The notes beneath the pieces are model-generated. The model had not been told where the DNA came from, ran no database searches, and saw only the letters and a list, made by a program, of their open reading frames with translations. DNA of 29,016 bases from JAIVHA01 sp965367295 (lineage in GTDB: Bacteria; Pseudomonadota; Gammaproteobacteria; DSM-19610), in assembly GCA_965367295.1 (NCBI GenBank), contig CBDUHN010000041.1, positions 1-29,016 of the forward strand, given 5' to 3'. Below, piece by piece: positions 6,875 to 14,702 of this stretch. A program made the translations under genes and the position numbers. Position 1 is the first letter of the stretch. Each line of letters begins with the position of its first letter.

Positions 6875-7672
6875 ATGAGCTGGTGGGGCAAGGTACTGGG
6901 TGGCACCTTTGGATTTCTGATGGGTGGCCCGCTGGGGGCGCTGATCGGTGCGGCCCTGGGCCACAATTTTGATAAAGGGTTTCGCGGTTTCAATGAACAG
7001 CCGTTACCGGGATTCTCGCCCGGAGCACAGGAGCGGGTACAGACCGCATTTTTTACCGCCACGTTTTCCGTTATGGGGCATCTGGCCAAGGCTGACGGCC
7101 GGGTGTCGGAACATGAGATCCAGCTGGCCCGTGCGCTGATGGCGCAGATGAATCTCAATGCGGATCTGAAGAAAGCCGCCATCGGCCTGTTCAATGAAGG
7201 CAAGGCGGATGATTTTCCTCTCGACGAAGTGCTCGAACAGTTTCGCCGTGAATGTCACCGGCGCCGCAATCTGCTGCAGATGTTCCTGGAGATCCTGTTG
7301 CAATCGGCCTATGCCGACGGCACGTTGCATGCGGAAGAAAAACGGGTGCTATTGCATATCTGTGACCGGCTCGGTTTCAGCAAGGCGGAGTTTGCGCATC
7401 TGGAGGCCCTGGTGCGTGGTGTGCATGCGGGTCAGGGGCAGGCGGGGGCGCCGGCCCGCGGGCAGCAACTGGCGGAGGCCTATCAGATACTGGGTGTCGG
7501 TCGCGATGCCAGTGAGGCCGAGGTGAAGAAGGCCTACCGGCGCCTGATGAACCAGCATCACCCGGACAAGCTGGTGGCCAAGGGGCTGCCGGAGGAAATG
7601 ATCAAACTGGCGACGGTAAAGACCCAGGAGATCCGCAAGGCCTACGATCTGGTGCGTGACTCGCGCCAGTAA
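6875..7672 (+). CDS. djlA: Co-chaperone DjlA (membrane-anchored J-domain protein)
   Basis: The 265-aa protein matches E. coli DjlA in length and architecture. It has an N-terminal membrane anchor rich in glycine (MSWWGKVLGGTFGFLMGG onward, about 6-30), a TerB-like helical middle domain (VMGHLAKADGRVSEHEIQLA at about 67-86; MFLEILLQSAYADGTLHAEE) and a C-terminal J domain with HPD at 229-231 followed by DKLVAKGLP. It should stimulate the ATPase of DnaK at the cytoplasmic face of the inner membrane. The start at 6875 gives the canonical short N-terminus; in-frame codons further upstream lie inside the previous gene. It ends with TAA, and a palindromic repeat follows within ten bases. Confidence 0.93.
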   Translation: MSWWGKVLGGTFGFLMGGPLGALIGAALGHNFDKGFRGFNEQPLPGFSPGAQERVQTAFFTATFSVMGHLAKADGRVSEHEIQLARALMAQMNLNADLKKAAIGLFNEGKADDFPLDEVLEQFRRECHRRRNLLQMFLEILLQSAYADGTLHAEEKRVLLHICDRLGFSKAEFAHLEALVRGVHAGQGQAGAPARGQQLAEAYQILGVGRDASEAEVKKAYRRLMNQHHPDKLVAKGLPEEMIKLATVKTQEIRKAYDLVRDSRQ

Positions 7673-7676
7673 GCCC

Positions 7677-7704
7677 CAGGTGCGAATGAATTCGGACCTG
7701 CAAG
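7677..7704. repeat. REP-like palindrome, single copy
   Basis: CAGGTGCGAATGAATTCGG followed by ACCTG: CAGGT and ACCTG pair, then CGAAT and ATTCG, giving a near-perfect hairpin between the convergent djlA and copD-like genes, where it may also act as a transcription barrier. Confidence 0.75.
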
Positions 7705-7713
7705 GGCGCGCTA

Positions 7714-8181
7714 TCAGAGATAGCGTCCGCCACTGGCCACCGCCACCACGATCAGCCCGAGGGATAGATTGATGCCGATGATGCGGCGGATCTGATTCAG
7801 TTGTGCGCCGGCCGCGGCCCAGTCCTCGGTGATCACGAAGGTCTTCAGGCGTTTGAAGGGGGCGAAGAACAGGTGCATGTAGAGCAGGATCATCACGATG
7901 CCCAGTAATTGCATGATGTGTACATGGATGCCGACACCGGAGAAGCCCCCAAATCCGTTGAACACCATGCCGTAACCGGTAGCCAGCAGCAGCAGGATCG
8001 CCCCCCAGACCCAGGGAAAGAAGTGACGGAATGTCAGCGTCCACAGCGGCAGGCGCTGTGGTGGCTGCAGCAGCATGGCGGCCGCTGGGCGCAGCGCCAT
8101 ATAGGCGAAGAACATACCGCCCACCCAGACCACGGCGGAAAGGACGTGCAGGGTGATGAGCAGGGACATCAGATTGGGCAT
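7714..8181 (-). CDS. CopD-like integral membrane protein
   Basis: A 155-aa protein with four hydrophobic helices: LLITLHVLSAVVWVGGMFFAYMA split as LHVLSAVVWVGG and FFAYMAL, FPWVWGAILLLLATGYGM, HIMQLLGIVMILLYMHLFF, and RIIGINLSLGLIVVAVAS. The opening LHVLSAVVWVGGMFF with its conserved His and Trp-Val-Gly-Gly is characteristic of CopD/YcnJ-type proteins, linked to copper or heme in the inner membrane. The ATG at 8181 follows AGGAG at ten bases, the spacer being nine cytosines plus A; an ATG at 8169 is the alternative. No CopC or other copper gene is adjacent, so the copper role is family-based only. Confidence 0.8.
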   Translation of the reverse strand: MPNLMSLLITLHVLSAVVWVGGMFFAYMALRPAAAMLLQPPQRLPLWTLTFRHFFPWVWGAILLLLATGYGMVFNGFGGFSGVGIHVHIMQLLGIVMILLYMHLFFAPFKRLKTFVITEDWAAAGAQLNQIRRIIGINLSLGLIVVAVASGGRYL

Positions 8182-8311
8182 TGGGGGGGGGCTCCTGTGG
8201 TTTGGGCGTGGCGCAGTGTGGTGCAGGGTGCGCAGTGTGGTGGGTGCAGGCAATCCGGGGGTGTAAAGACCGTATCCACGCGGATAAAAACAACATTACA
8301 AATAACGCTGT

Positions 8312-8337
8312 GCAGGAGCGAATGAATTCCTCCCCGC
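8312..8337. repeat. REP-like palindrome, divergent copy
   Basis: GCAGGAGCGAATGAATTCCT followed by CCCCGC keeps the GAATGAATTC core and G/C-rich flanks of the family. It lies between the copD-like gene and the end of the hydrolase gene, in a 180-base gap that otherwise shows nothing. Confidence 0.6.
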
Positions 8338-8361
8338 ATTCATCCAGGGCTATGGTTTGGG

Positions 8362-9156
8362 TTATTGCTCTTTGTCGAAGGTGGTATGCAGCCAGCCGCG
8401 CACGATACGCACCAGTTCGTCCGGCATGCCGTTGAAGAAATGGTCGGCGCCTTCGATCTCCATCTGCCGGTACTGTTCATTGCCGCCTTTGCGGGCAGCC
8501 TGTTTGCGCTTGCCGGCATTGTCGCGCACGTCCACATCGCGGCTACCGTACAGGTCGAGTACCGGTAGCTTGATCTTCTCCAGACTGGCGGCCGTGTCGA
8601 CGCCTGGGGCGAGGGTGGACAGCGGCATGCCGATGCCGACGAAGGCCTGGATGTCCTTGCTGCCGGGTTCCACCAGGAAACTGCTGCCCATGGCGGCCCC
8701 CAGGCTGTGGGCGACGATGACGATGGTGTTCATGCCCTTCGCCTTGAGGAAATCAATGCCGGCCTGGATGCGCGGCGGTGCCTCGCCCAGGATGGCAACG
8801 TAATCCTCCAGGCTGGCTTCATTGGCCAGGATCGGCATCTGCAGCGACAGGGTGGCCCAGCCGTGATCGGGCAGTTCACTGCGTAGCGGCTGGATCACCT
8901 CCGGCCAGTTGGGGTGCACGCCGATGCCGTGCAGGATGATGGCGGCGCGGTTGCCGGGGCCCTCGTTGGCCTCGGTGTGGATGGCGAGGAACTCGGTATC
9001 GCCGGCCTTGAGGGTCTCGGCTTCGCCCACCAGCAGCATGTCCACAATCTGTTCCGACCAGCGCTGTTCCTTGGCGGTATCCGAGGCATGACTGACCCCG
9101 GTGATGAGAGCGATGGTAAAAGATATTGATTTCAGTAGCTTGAATATAATGCGCAT
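8362..9156 (-). CDS. Secreted alpha/beta hydrolase, DUF3530-like
   Basis: A 264-aa protein with a Sec signal peptide (MRIIFKLLKSISFTIALITG, cleavage likely after SHA at 24), so it acts in the periplasm. The hydrolase triad can be proposed as S151 in the elbow AHSLG, D207 in LYGSRDVDV and H239 in GADHFF; ILHGIG (74-79) forms the oxyanion region. The elbow has Ala instead of the first Gly of GxSxG. The middle segment and the absence of a lid resemble DUF3530 proteins of gammaproteobacteria, of unknown substrate. GGAAG lies six bases before the ATG and a TATACT -10 box (9191-9196, reverse) lies 35 bases further up. Confidence 0.82.
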   Translation of the reverse strand: MRIIFKLLKSISFTIALITGVSHASDTAKEQRWSEQIVDMLLVGEAETLKAGDTEFLAIHTEANEGPGNRAAIILHGIGVHPNWPEVIQPLRSELPDHGWATLSLQMPILANEASLEDYVAILGEAPPRIQAGIDFLKAKGMNTIVIVAHSLGAAMGSSFLVEPGSKDIQAFVGIGMPLSTLAPGVDTAASLEKIKLPVLDLYGSRDVDVRDNAGKRKQAARKGGNEQYRQMEIEGADHFFNGMPDELVRIVRGWLHTTFDKEQ

Positions 9157-9190
9157 GGTGGCTTCCGGGTGAGTACTGTGCTGATCCCGT

Positions 9191-9196
9191 AGTATA
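9191..9196 (-). promoter_or_regulatory. Probable -10 box for the alpha/beta hydrolase gene
   Basis: TATACT on the reverse strand, about 35 bases upstream of the ATG; the -35 region at 17-bp spacing (TTCGAC) is weak. Confidence 0.4.
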
Positions 9197-9222
9197 GACG
9201 GGTGTCCCTGCGAGTCGAAGGG

Positions 9223-9251
9223 CTGAAAAACCCCTGCGCTTAGGGTAAAGT
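9223..9251 (+). promoter_or_regulatory. Probable sigma-70 promoter of rpe-gph(-trp)
   Basis: CTGAAA (9223-9228), 17-bp spacer, TAAAGT (9246-9251), followed by TGCGCC. The same GGTAAAGTGCGCC string occurs upstream of the porin gene. It is about 55 bases ahead of the rpe start codon. Confidence 0.5.
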
Positions 9252-9305
9252 GCGCCTCTTGTTGCCTGTTAAGGGCCCGAATTAACGAACTAAGAGGTTG
9301 AGATC

Positions 9306-9995
9306 ATGGCGGATTATGCAATTGCGCCCTCCATTCTGTCGGCGGATTTTGCGCGCCTGGGCGAGGAAGTGGACAACGTCCTGAAGTCCGGTGCGGACAT
9401 TGTGCATTTCGATGTGATGGACAATCACTACGTTCCGAATCTGACCATTGGCCCGCTGGTTTGTGAGGCGCTGCGCAAGCATGGCGTGACCGCCCCCATT
9501 GATGTGCACCTGATGGTCAAACCCGTGGATCGCATCATCCCCGACTTCGCCGCCGCCGGTGCCACCTACATCACCTTCCATCCGGAGGCCTCCGAGCACG
9601 TCGACCGTACCCTGCAGCTCATCAAGGGTGAAGGTTGCAAGGCCGGCCTGGTGTTCAACCCGGCCACGCCGCTGGACGTGCTGGAATATGTGATCGACAA
9701 GGTGGACATGATCCTGCTGATGTCCGTGAACCCTGGCTTCGGTGGCCAGAGTTTCATCCCCTCCGCGCTGGACAAGCTGCGGGCGGCACGCAAGATCATC
9801 GATGCATCAGGCCGTGATATTCGCCTCGAAATCGATGGTGGCGTGAAGGCCGACAACATCGCCGAGATTGCCGCTGCAGGTGCTGACACCTTTGTGTCCG
9901 GTTCCGGCATTTTCGGCAAGAAGAGCGACGCCGATGCCAACAAGTACGACAGCATCATCAAGCAGATGCGCGCCGAACTGGCAAAGGCCGGCTGA
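9306..9995 (+). CDS. rpe: Ribulose-phosphate 3-epimerase
   Basis: A 229-aa TIM-barrel enzyme interconverting D-ribulose 5-phosphate and D-xylulose 5-phosphate in the pentose phosphate pathway (or Calvin cycle). Hallmarks are APSILSADFARLGEEV at the N-terminus, HFDVMDNHYVPNLTIGP with a metal-binding His-Asp, DVHLMV, MSVNPGFGGQSF, and EIDGGV with the catalytic Asp and the phosphate-binding loop FVSGSGIF. AGAGG nine bases before the ATG supports the start. Gph follows after 32 bases, an arrangement shared with Pseudomonas. It fits the family length exactly. Confidence 0.97.
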   Translation: MADYAIAPSILSADFARLGEEVDNVLKSGADIVHFDVMDNHYVPNLTIGPLVCEALRKHGVTAPIDVHLMVKPVDRIIPDFAAAGATYITFHPEASEHVDRTLQLIKGEGCKAGLVFNPATPLDVLEYVIDKVDMILLMSVNPGFGGQSFIPSALDKLRAARKIIDASGRDIRLEIDGGVKADNIAEIAAAGADTFVSGSGIFGKKSDADANKYDSIIKQMRAELAKAG

Positions 9996-10027
9996 TTGCA
10001 TCGTTGGCCAGACGCTGAATAGTAACG

Positions 10028-10708
10028 ATGCTGAAAAACCCCGAAATGATTCTTATCGACGTGGACGGTACGCTGGTGGACAGCGTGCCGGACCTCACCT
10101 ATTGCGTCGACGAGATGATGAAGCTGCTGGATATGCCGCCCCATGGTGAGGCCAGGGTGCGCAACTGGGTCGGCAATGGTGTGGAACGGCTGGTGCGCCG
10201 GGCGCTTATCGGCCAGCTGGACGGAGAGCCCGATGACGCCCTGTTCGAGCGGGCTTATCCGATCTTCCTGGACCTGTATGCCGACAATACCTCCAAGCGC
10301 AGCATTCTCTATCCGGGGGTGGTCGAAGGACTGGCCTGGATGAAGGCGCAGGGTTACAAGCTGGGTTGCGTTACCAACAAGGCCGCCCAGTTCACCCTGC
10401 CGTTGCTCAAGGATCTGGGCGTGTACGAGTACTTTTCGATCGTGGTCAGCGGTGATACGCTAGCGAAGAAGAAGCCGGATCCCATGCCCCTGCTGCATGC
10501 GGCGGGGTTTTTCGGCGTGGAGCCGGCGCAGGCGTTGATGATCGGCGACTCGGTAAGCGACGTGAAGGCGGCCCGGGCGGCCGGTTTCCAGATTGCCTGT
10601 ATGACCTACGGTTACAACCACGGCATCGATATCCGCGAGTCCCATCCCGATGTGGTGATCGATTCCATGGCGGAAATCCGGAACCTGTTACAGGAACAAA
10701 CGGCATAA
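10028..10708 (+). CDS. gph: Phosphoglycolate phosphatase
   Basis: A 226-aa HAD-family hydrolase. The nucleophile loop is DVDGTLVDS with D11 and D13; motif II is CVTNKA; motif III is KKKPDPMPLL; the acidic motif IV is MIGDSVSDVKAA. A helical cap lies between the first and second motifs (about 25-95). It removes phosphate from 2-phosphoglycolate, produced by DNA repair or by Rubisco oxygenation. The placement rpe-gph-trpE is the usual gammaproteobacterial order and supports the assignment over other HAD phosphatases. No clear Shine-Dalgarno precedes the ATG, so it may be translated by coupling to rpe. Confidence 0.94.
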   Translation: MLKNPEMILIDVDGTLVDSVPDLTYCVDEMMKLLDMPPHGEARVRNWVGNGVERLVRRALIGQLDGEPDDALFERAYPIFLDLYADNTSKRSILYPGVVEGLAWMKAQGYKLGCVTNKAAQFTLPLLKDLGVYEYFSIVVSGDTLAKKKPDPMPLLHAAGFFGVEPAQALMIGDSVSDVKAARAAGFQIACMTYGYNHGIDIRESHPDVVIDSMAEIRNLLQEQTA

Positions 10709-10710
10709 AT

Positions 10711-10767
10711 ATGCGACCTTTCAGTGAGAGCCTGTGCGAGATCAAGAGTGCCCGATGGTGCAGCTGA
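10711..10767 (+). other. Possible 18-codon leader ORF before trpE
   Basis: An ORF immediately after gph would encode MRPFSESLCEIKSARWCS with one Trp codon (10756-10758) inside the stem of the following hairpin. trp leader peptides normally carry two or more adjacent Trp codons, and no good ribosome site is present, so this is only a candidate. Confidence 0.25.
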
Positions 10768-10787
10768 GCTGCTGACGTCGGGTTTTC
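10751..10787 (+). terminator. Hairpin with T-run between gph and trpE: terminator or attenuator
   Basis: CCCGA (10751-10755) pairs with TCGGG (10778-10782) and GCAGC (10760-10764) with GCTGC (10768-10772), followed by TTTTCTCTTT. It could end the rpe-gph transcript or act as a trp attenuator. Confidence 0.6.
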
Positions 10788-10821
10788 TCTTTATAAAAAT
10801 TGATCTTCTCAAGGTGATCTC

Positions 10822-12306
10822 ATGGATGCCACACAGTTCCAGCAACTTGCCGCGCAGGGTTACAACCGTATTCCCCTGAGCCGTACTGTTCTCGCAGACC
10901 TCGATACCCCGCTCAGTACCTACCTGAAACTGGCCAACGGCCCCTACAGCTACCTGTTCGAATCGGTGCAGGGTGGCGAGAAATGGGGGCGCTATTCCAT
11001 CATAGGGCTGCCCAGTCGCACCGTGCTCAAGGTGTCCGGCCATCACGTGACTGTTATTACAGATGGCGTGCTGGTGGATGAGCGGCAGGTGATCGATCCA
11101 CTGGCCTACATTGAAGACTTCCAGAACGAATTCCGGGTGCCGGAACTGGAGGGGCTACCGCGCTTCACCGGCGGGTTGGTGGGCTACTTCGGCTATGACA
11201 CCGTGCGTTACGTGGAAGAAAAACTCGCGCGCTGCGACAAGCCGGATCTGCTGGGAACGCCCGATATCCTGCTCATGGTGTCCGATGAGGTGGTGGTGTT
11301 CGACAACCTGAGTGGCACCCTGCATGTGGTCGTGCAGGCGGACCCGGCGCTTCAGGATGCCTATGAACAGGCCGAGGCGCGGCTCGATACCCTGGTGGGT
11401 ATGTTGCGGCGTGACCTGCCGTTGCATGTGAACAAAGCGGCCAAGAAGGTGAGGGAAGAGGATTTCGTATCCGGTTTCACGCAAGAAGGTTTCGAGCAGG
11501 CGGTGCGTCGCTGCAAGGAATATATCGTCGAAGGCGATGTCATGCAGGTGGTGCTGTCACAGCGCATGTCAATCCCCTTCCATGCCCGGCCGCTGGATCT
11601 GTACCGTGCCCTGCGCAGCCTGAATCCCTCGCCTTACATGTATTACCTGGATCTGAATGATTTTCACATTGTCGGTTCCTCCCCGGAGATCCTTACCCGT
11701 TCAGAGGACGGTGTGGTGACAGTGCGACCCATCGCCGGCACGCGGCCGCGCGGCAAGGATGAGGAACAGGATCTTGCCCTGGAGCAGGACCTGCTCGCTG
11801 ATCCGAAGGAACGGGCCGAACACCTCATGCTCATCGACCTGGGCCGCAATGATGTGGGCCGGATCGCAGAGACCGGTTCCGTGGAGTTGACCGAAAAGAT
11901 GGTCATCGAGCGTTATTCCCATGTCATGCATATCGTCTCCAACGTGGAAGGCAGACTGAAGCCGGGGATGTCCGCGATGGACGTGCTGCGTGCCACCTTT
12001 CCGGCCGGCACCGTGAGCGGTGCGCCGAAGATCCGCGCCATGGAGATCATCGACGAACTGGAACCGGTTAAGCGCGGCGTGTATGCCGGTGCCGTAGGCT
12101 ATCTCGCCTGGAACGGCAATATGGATACTGCCATCGCCATTCGTACCGCGGTGATCAAGGATGGCACCCTGAATATCCAGGCCGGCGCCGGCATCGTCCA
12201 CGACTCGGTGCCACGCAATGAATGGGATGAGACCATGAACAAGGGACGTGCCATTTTCCGTGCCGTGGCCAGGGCGGAAGCCGGCCTCGACGGCACGCAC
12301 CGGTGA
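10822..12306 (+). CDS. trpE: Anthranilate synthase component I
   Basis: A 494-aa chorismate-utilising enzyme; with TrpG it makes anthranilate from chorismate and glutamine, the first step of tryptophan synthesis. The N-terminal regulatory region has YLFESVQGGEKWGRYSIIG, which matches the tryptophan feedback-binding segment. The C-terminal chorismate domain has VGSSPEILTR, RPIAGTRPRG, ERAEHLMLIDLGRND, ATFPAGTVSGAPKIRAMEII and YAGAVGYLAWNGNMDTAIAI. AAGGTGA seven bases upstream is the ribosome site. It follows a hairpin with T-run that may attenuate transcription. trpG starts ten bases after its stop. Length and motifs are typical for TrpE rather than PabB. Confidence 0.97.
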   Translation: MDATQFQQLAAQGYNRIPLSRTVLADLDTPLSTYLKLANGPYSYLFESVQGGEKWGRYSIIGLPSRTVLKVSGHHVTVITDGVLVDERQVIDPLAYIEDFQNEFRVPELEGLPRFTGGLVGYFGYDTVRYVEEKLARCDKPDLLGTPDILLMVSDEVVVFDNLSGTLHVVVQADPALQDAYEQAEARLDTLVGMLRRDLPLHVNKAAKKVREEDFVSGFTQEGFEQAVRRCKEYIVEGDVMQVVLSQRMSIPFHARPLDLYRALRSLNPSPYMYYLDLNDFHIVGSSPEILTRSEDGVVTVRPIAGTRPRGKDEEQDLALEQDLLADPKERAEHLMLIDLGRNDVGRIAETGSVELTEKMVIERYSHVMHIVSNVEGRLKPGMSAMDVLRATFPAGTVSGAPKIRAMEIIDELEPVKRGVYAGAVGYLAWNGNMDTAIAIRTAVIKDGTLNIQAGAGIVHDSVPRNEWDETMNKGRAIFRAVARAEAGLDGTHR

Positions 12307-12316
12307 GGGGACTGTC

Positions 12317-12895
12317 ATGTTGCTGATGATCGATAACTACGATTCCTTCACCTACAACCTGGTGCAGTATTTCGGCGAGCTGGGTGCCGACGTGCACGTG
12401 TATCGCAACGACCAGATCAGTGTGGCCGGGATTGGTGAACTGAATCCCAGGCATCTGGTGATCTCGCCGGGACCCTGCACACCCAACGAGGCCGGGATAT
12501 CCGTAGAGGCCATCCGGACCTATGCCGGGCGGATTCCGATTCTCGGTGTCTGTCTTGGCCACCAGAGCATCGGCCAGGCCTTCGGCGGACGGGTTGTGCA
12601 TGCCGGGGCCATCATGCATGGCAAGACCTCGCAGATACATCACCAGGACGTCGGTGTGTTCCATGGCCTGGCAAACCCGCTGGAGGCGACCCGCTATCAC
12701 TCGCTGGTGATCGAAAAGGACAGCCTTCCCGACTGCCTGGAGGTTACGGCCTGGACCGAGGGTGCCGATGGTCAGCGGGACGAAATCATGGGGGTGCGGC
12801 ATCGCGAACTGGCGGTGGAGGGGGTGCAGTTCCATCCCGAATCCATCCTCACCCAGCATGGGCACGACATGCTGCGCAATTTCCTCGACCAGTAA
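12317..12895 (+). CDS. trpG: Anthranilate synthase component II, glutamine amidotransferase
   Basis: A 192-aa class-I glutamine amidotransferase that supplies ammonia to TrpE. The triad is C79 in GVCLGHQSIGQAF with H173 and E175 in VQFHPES; the oxyanion-hole segment ISPGPCTPNEAG is at 49-60. The ATG at 12317 gives the normal start MLLMIDNYDSFTYNLVQYF; an in-frame upstream start would overlap trpE. GAGGGG precedes it by six bases. In Pseudomonas and relatives a single subunit often serves both anthranilate and p-aminobenzoate synthases (TrpG/PabA); no separate pabA is visible here. Confidence 0.96.
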   Translation: MLLMIDNYDSFTYNLVQYFGELGADVHVYRNDQISVAGIGELNPRHLVISPGPCTPNEAGISVEAIRTYAGRIPILGVCLGHQSIGQAFGGRVVHAGAIMHGKTSQIHHQDVGVFHGLANPLEATRYHSLVIEKDSLPDCLEVTAWTEGADGQRDEIMGVRHRELAVEGVQFHPESILTQHGHDMLRNFLDQ

Positions 12896-12925
12896 CGACG
12901 GTTTTCACGCATAGAGGGGCATGTC

Positions 12926-13669
12926 ATGGAGCTGTTGATGGATCCCCAGGTCTGGCTGGCGTTTGCAACCCTGACGCTGCTGGAAATCGTGCTCGGTATC
13001 GACAACATTGTGTTCATTGCGATCCTGGTTGGTCGCCTGCCAGAGGCGCAACGGCAGCGCGCCCGCATTATCGGGCTGGCGCTGGCCATGCTGACCCGCA
13101 TAGCCCTGTTGTTGTCACTGGTGTGGCTGATGGGGCTTACCGCGCCCCTGTTCGAGATCCTTGGAGAAGAGATTTCCGGGCGTGATCTGATCCTGCTCGG
13201 GGGCGGTGCATTCCTGCTCGCCAAGAGCACCATGGAAATCCATAACAGCCTGGAGTCTCCGGAAGAGCAGCAGCAGAGCATGAAGCGGGCATCCTTCCTG
13301 CTGGTGATTCTGCAGGTGGCCATTATCGATATCGTGTTTTCGCTGGATTCGGTCATTACCGCCGTGGGTCTGGCGCAGCACGTGCAGGTGATGGTGGCGG
13401 CGATCGTGGTTGCCATCCTGGTGATGATGCTGGCCGCGAAGGCGATCAGTGATTTCATCGACGAACACCCCACGGTGAAAATGCTGGCGTTGAGCTTCCT
13501 GACCCTGATTGGCGTGGTGCTGATGGCGGAGGGGCTGGACCTGCATATCCCGAAGGGCTATGTCTATTTCGCCATGGCCTATTCGGTCGGCGTGGAAATG
13601 CTGAACCTGCGCCTGCGCAAAAAACGCCAGCCCGTGCTGTTACACAAGACAATGAAAGAAGAGAGCTGA
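12926..13669 (+). CDS. TerC-family integral membrane protein
   Basis: A 247-aa membrane protein with seven predicted hydrophobic segments and both TerC acidic motifs: LEIVLGIDNIVFI (20-31, D26) and IIDIVFSLDSVITAVG (about 133-148, D135 and D141). These acidic residues lie within helices, consistent with a metal or ion exporter; TerC/Alx proteins have been linked to manganese export and tellurite resistance. The protein sits inside the tryptophan operon, 30 bases after trpG and two bases before trpD, with AGAGGGG upstream, so it must be co-transcribed. It has no known role in tryptophan synthesis. The closest subgroup by length is YgdQ/YoaE-N-like TerC without the CBS/CorC tail. Confidence 0.9.
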   Translation: MELLMDPQVWLAFATLTLLEIVLGIDNIVFIAILVGRLPEAQRQRARIIGLALAMLTRIALLLSLVWLMGLTAPLFEILGEEISGRDLILLGGGAFLLAKSTMEIHNSLESPEEQQQSMKRASFLLVILQVAIIDIVFSLDSVITAVGLAQHVQVMVAAIVVAILVMMLAAKAISDFIDEHPTVKMLALSFLTLIGVVLMAEGLDLHIPKGYVYFAMAYSVGVEMLNLRLRKKRQPVLLHKTMKEES

Positions 13670-13671
13670 CC

Positions 13672-14691
13672 ATGGATATGCCCCAGGCAATACGTGCCGT
13701 CATCGAGCAACGCAATCTTTCCAGTGCAGACATGACCGAAGTGATGCGCACTATCATGACCGGTCATGCTTCACCGGCCCAGATCGGCGGGTTTCTCGTC
13801 GGTCTGCGCATGAAGGGCGAGACCATCGATGAAATTGCGGCGGCGGCGCGGGTGATGCGTGAACTGGCCAGCGGGGTAACATTGAGTGGCGAGCACGTGG
13901 TGGACACCTGTGGCACCGGTGGTGATGGCGCAAGCACCTTCAATATTTCCACAGCCAGTGCCTTCGTCACCGCCGCGGCCGGTGGCCGGGTGGCCAAACA
14001 CGGTAACCGCTCGGTATCGAGCAGTTGTGGCAGCGCCGATGTGCTGGAGGCCGCCGGCGTGAATCTCGACCTTACCCCGGAGCAGGTGGCGCGCTGTGTC
14101 GATGAACTGGGCGTGGGTTTCCTGTTCGCACCGAAACATCATAGCGCCATGAGGTATGCAGTCGGTCCACGTCGGGAAATGGGGGTGCGCACCCTGTTCA
14201 ATCTGCTCGGCCCGCTGACCAATCCCGCCGGTGCCCCCAACCAGGTACTGGGGGTGTTCGGTGCCGAGTGGGTGGAACCACTGGCGCAGGTGCTGCGACA
14301 ACTGGGCAGCCATCACGTGCTGGTGGTACATGCCGAGGATGGGCTGGATGAAATCAGTATCGGTGCGCCTACCCAGGTGGCGGAACTGAAGGATGGGCAG
14401 GTAGAGTGCTACCACATCACGCCGGAGCAGTTCGGCCTGCAGCGGTTTGATGTCGGCGGGCTGGCGGTCAGGGATGCCGCTGAAAGCCTCGAGATCATCA
14501 AGGGCGTGTTCGCCAACCAGCCCGGTGGTGCGCGCGATATCATTGCCCTCAATGCCGGTGCAGCCATCTATGCGGCGGACCTGGCCGACAGCCTGGGGGC
14601 TGGTGTACACAAGGCGCTGGAGGTGATCGCCAGCGGCGCCGCCCGGCAGAAAATGGACGCGCTGGTGCAGCTGACGCAATCCATGAAATAG
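13672..14691 (+). CDS. trpD: Anthranilate phosphoribosyltransferase
   Basis: A 339-aa class III phosphoribosyltransferase that attaches the ribose-phosphate of PRPP to anthranilate. The PRPP loop GTGGDG is at 81-86, followed by NIST (91-94) and KHGNRSVSS (109-117); the anthranilate tunnel region FLFAPKHHSAM and the acidic motif DGLDE are also present. It starts two bases after the TerC stop and ends 11 bases before trpC, so translation of terC, trpD and trpC is likely coupled. No amidotransferase domain is fused to it, consistent with the separate trpG. Confidence 0.97.
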   Translation: MDMPQAIRAVIEQRNLSSADMTEVMRTIMTGHASPAQIGGFLVGLRMKGETIDEIAAAARVMRELASGVTLSGEHVVDTCGTGGDGASTFNISTASAFVTAAAGGRVAKHGNRSVSSSCGSADVLEAAGVNLDLTPEQVARCVDELGVGFLFAPKHHSAMRYAVGPRREMGVRTLFNLLGPLTNPAGAPNQVLGVFGAEWVEPLAQVLRQLGSHHVLVVHAEDGLDEISIGAPTQVAELKDGQVECYHITPEQFGLQRFDVGGLAVRDAAESLEIIKGVFANQPGGARDIIALNAGAAIYAADLADSLGAGVHKALEVIASGAARQKMDALVQLTQSMK

Positions 14692-14702
14692 CGGAAACCA
14701 TC

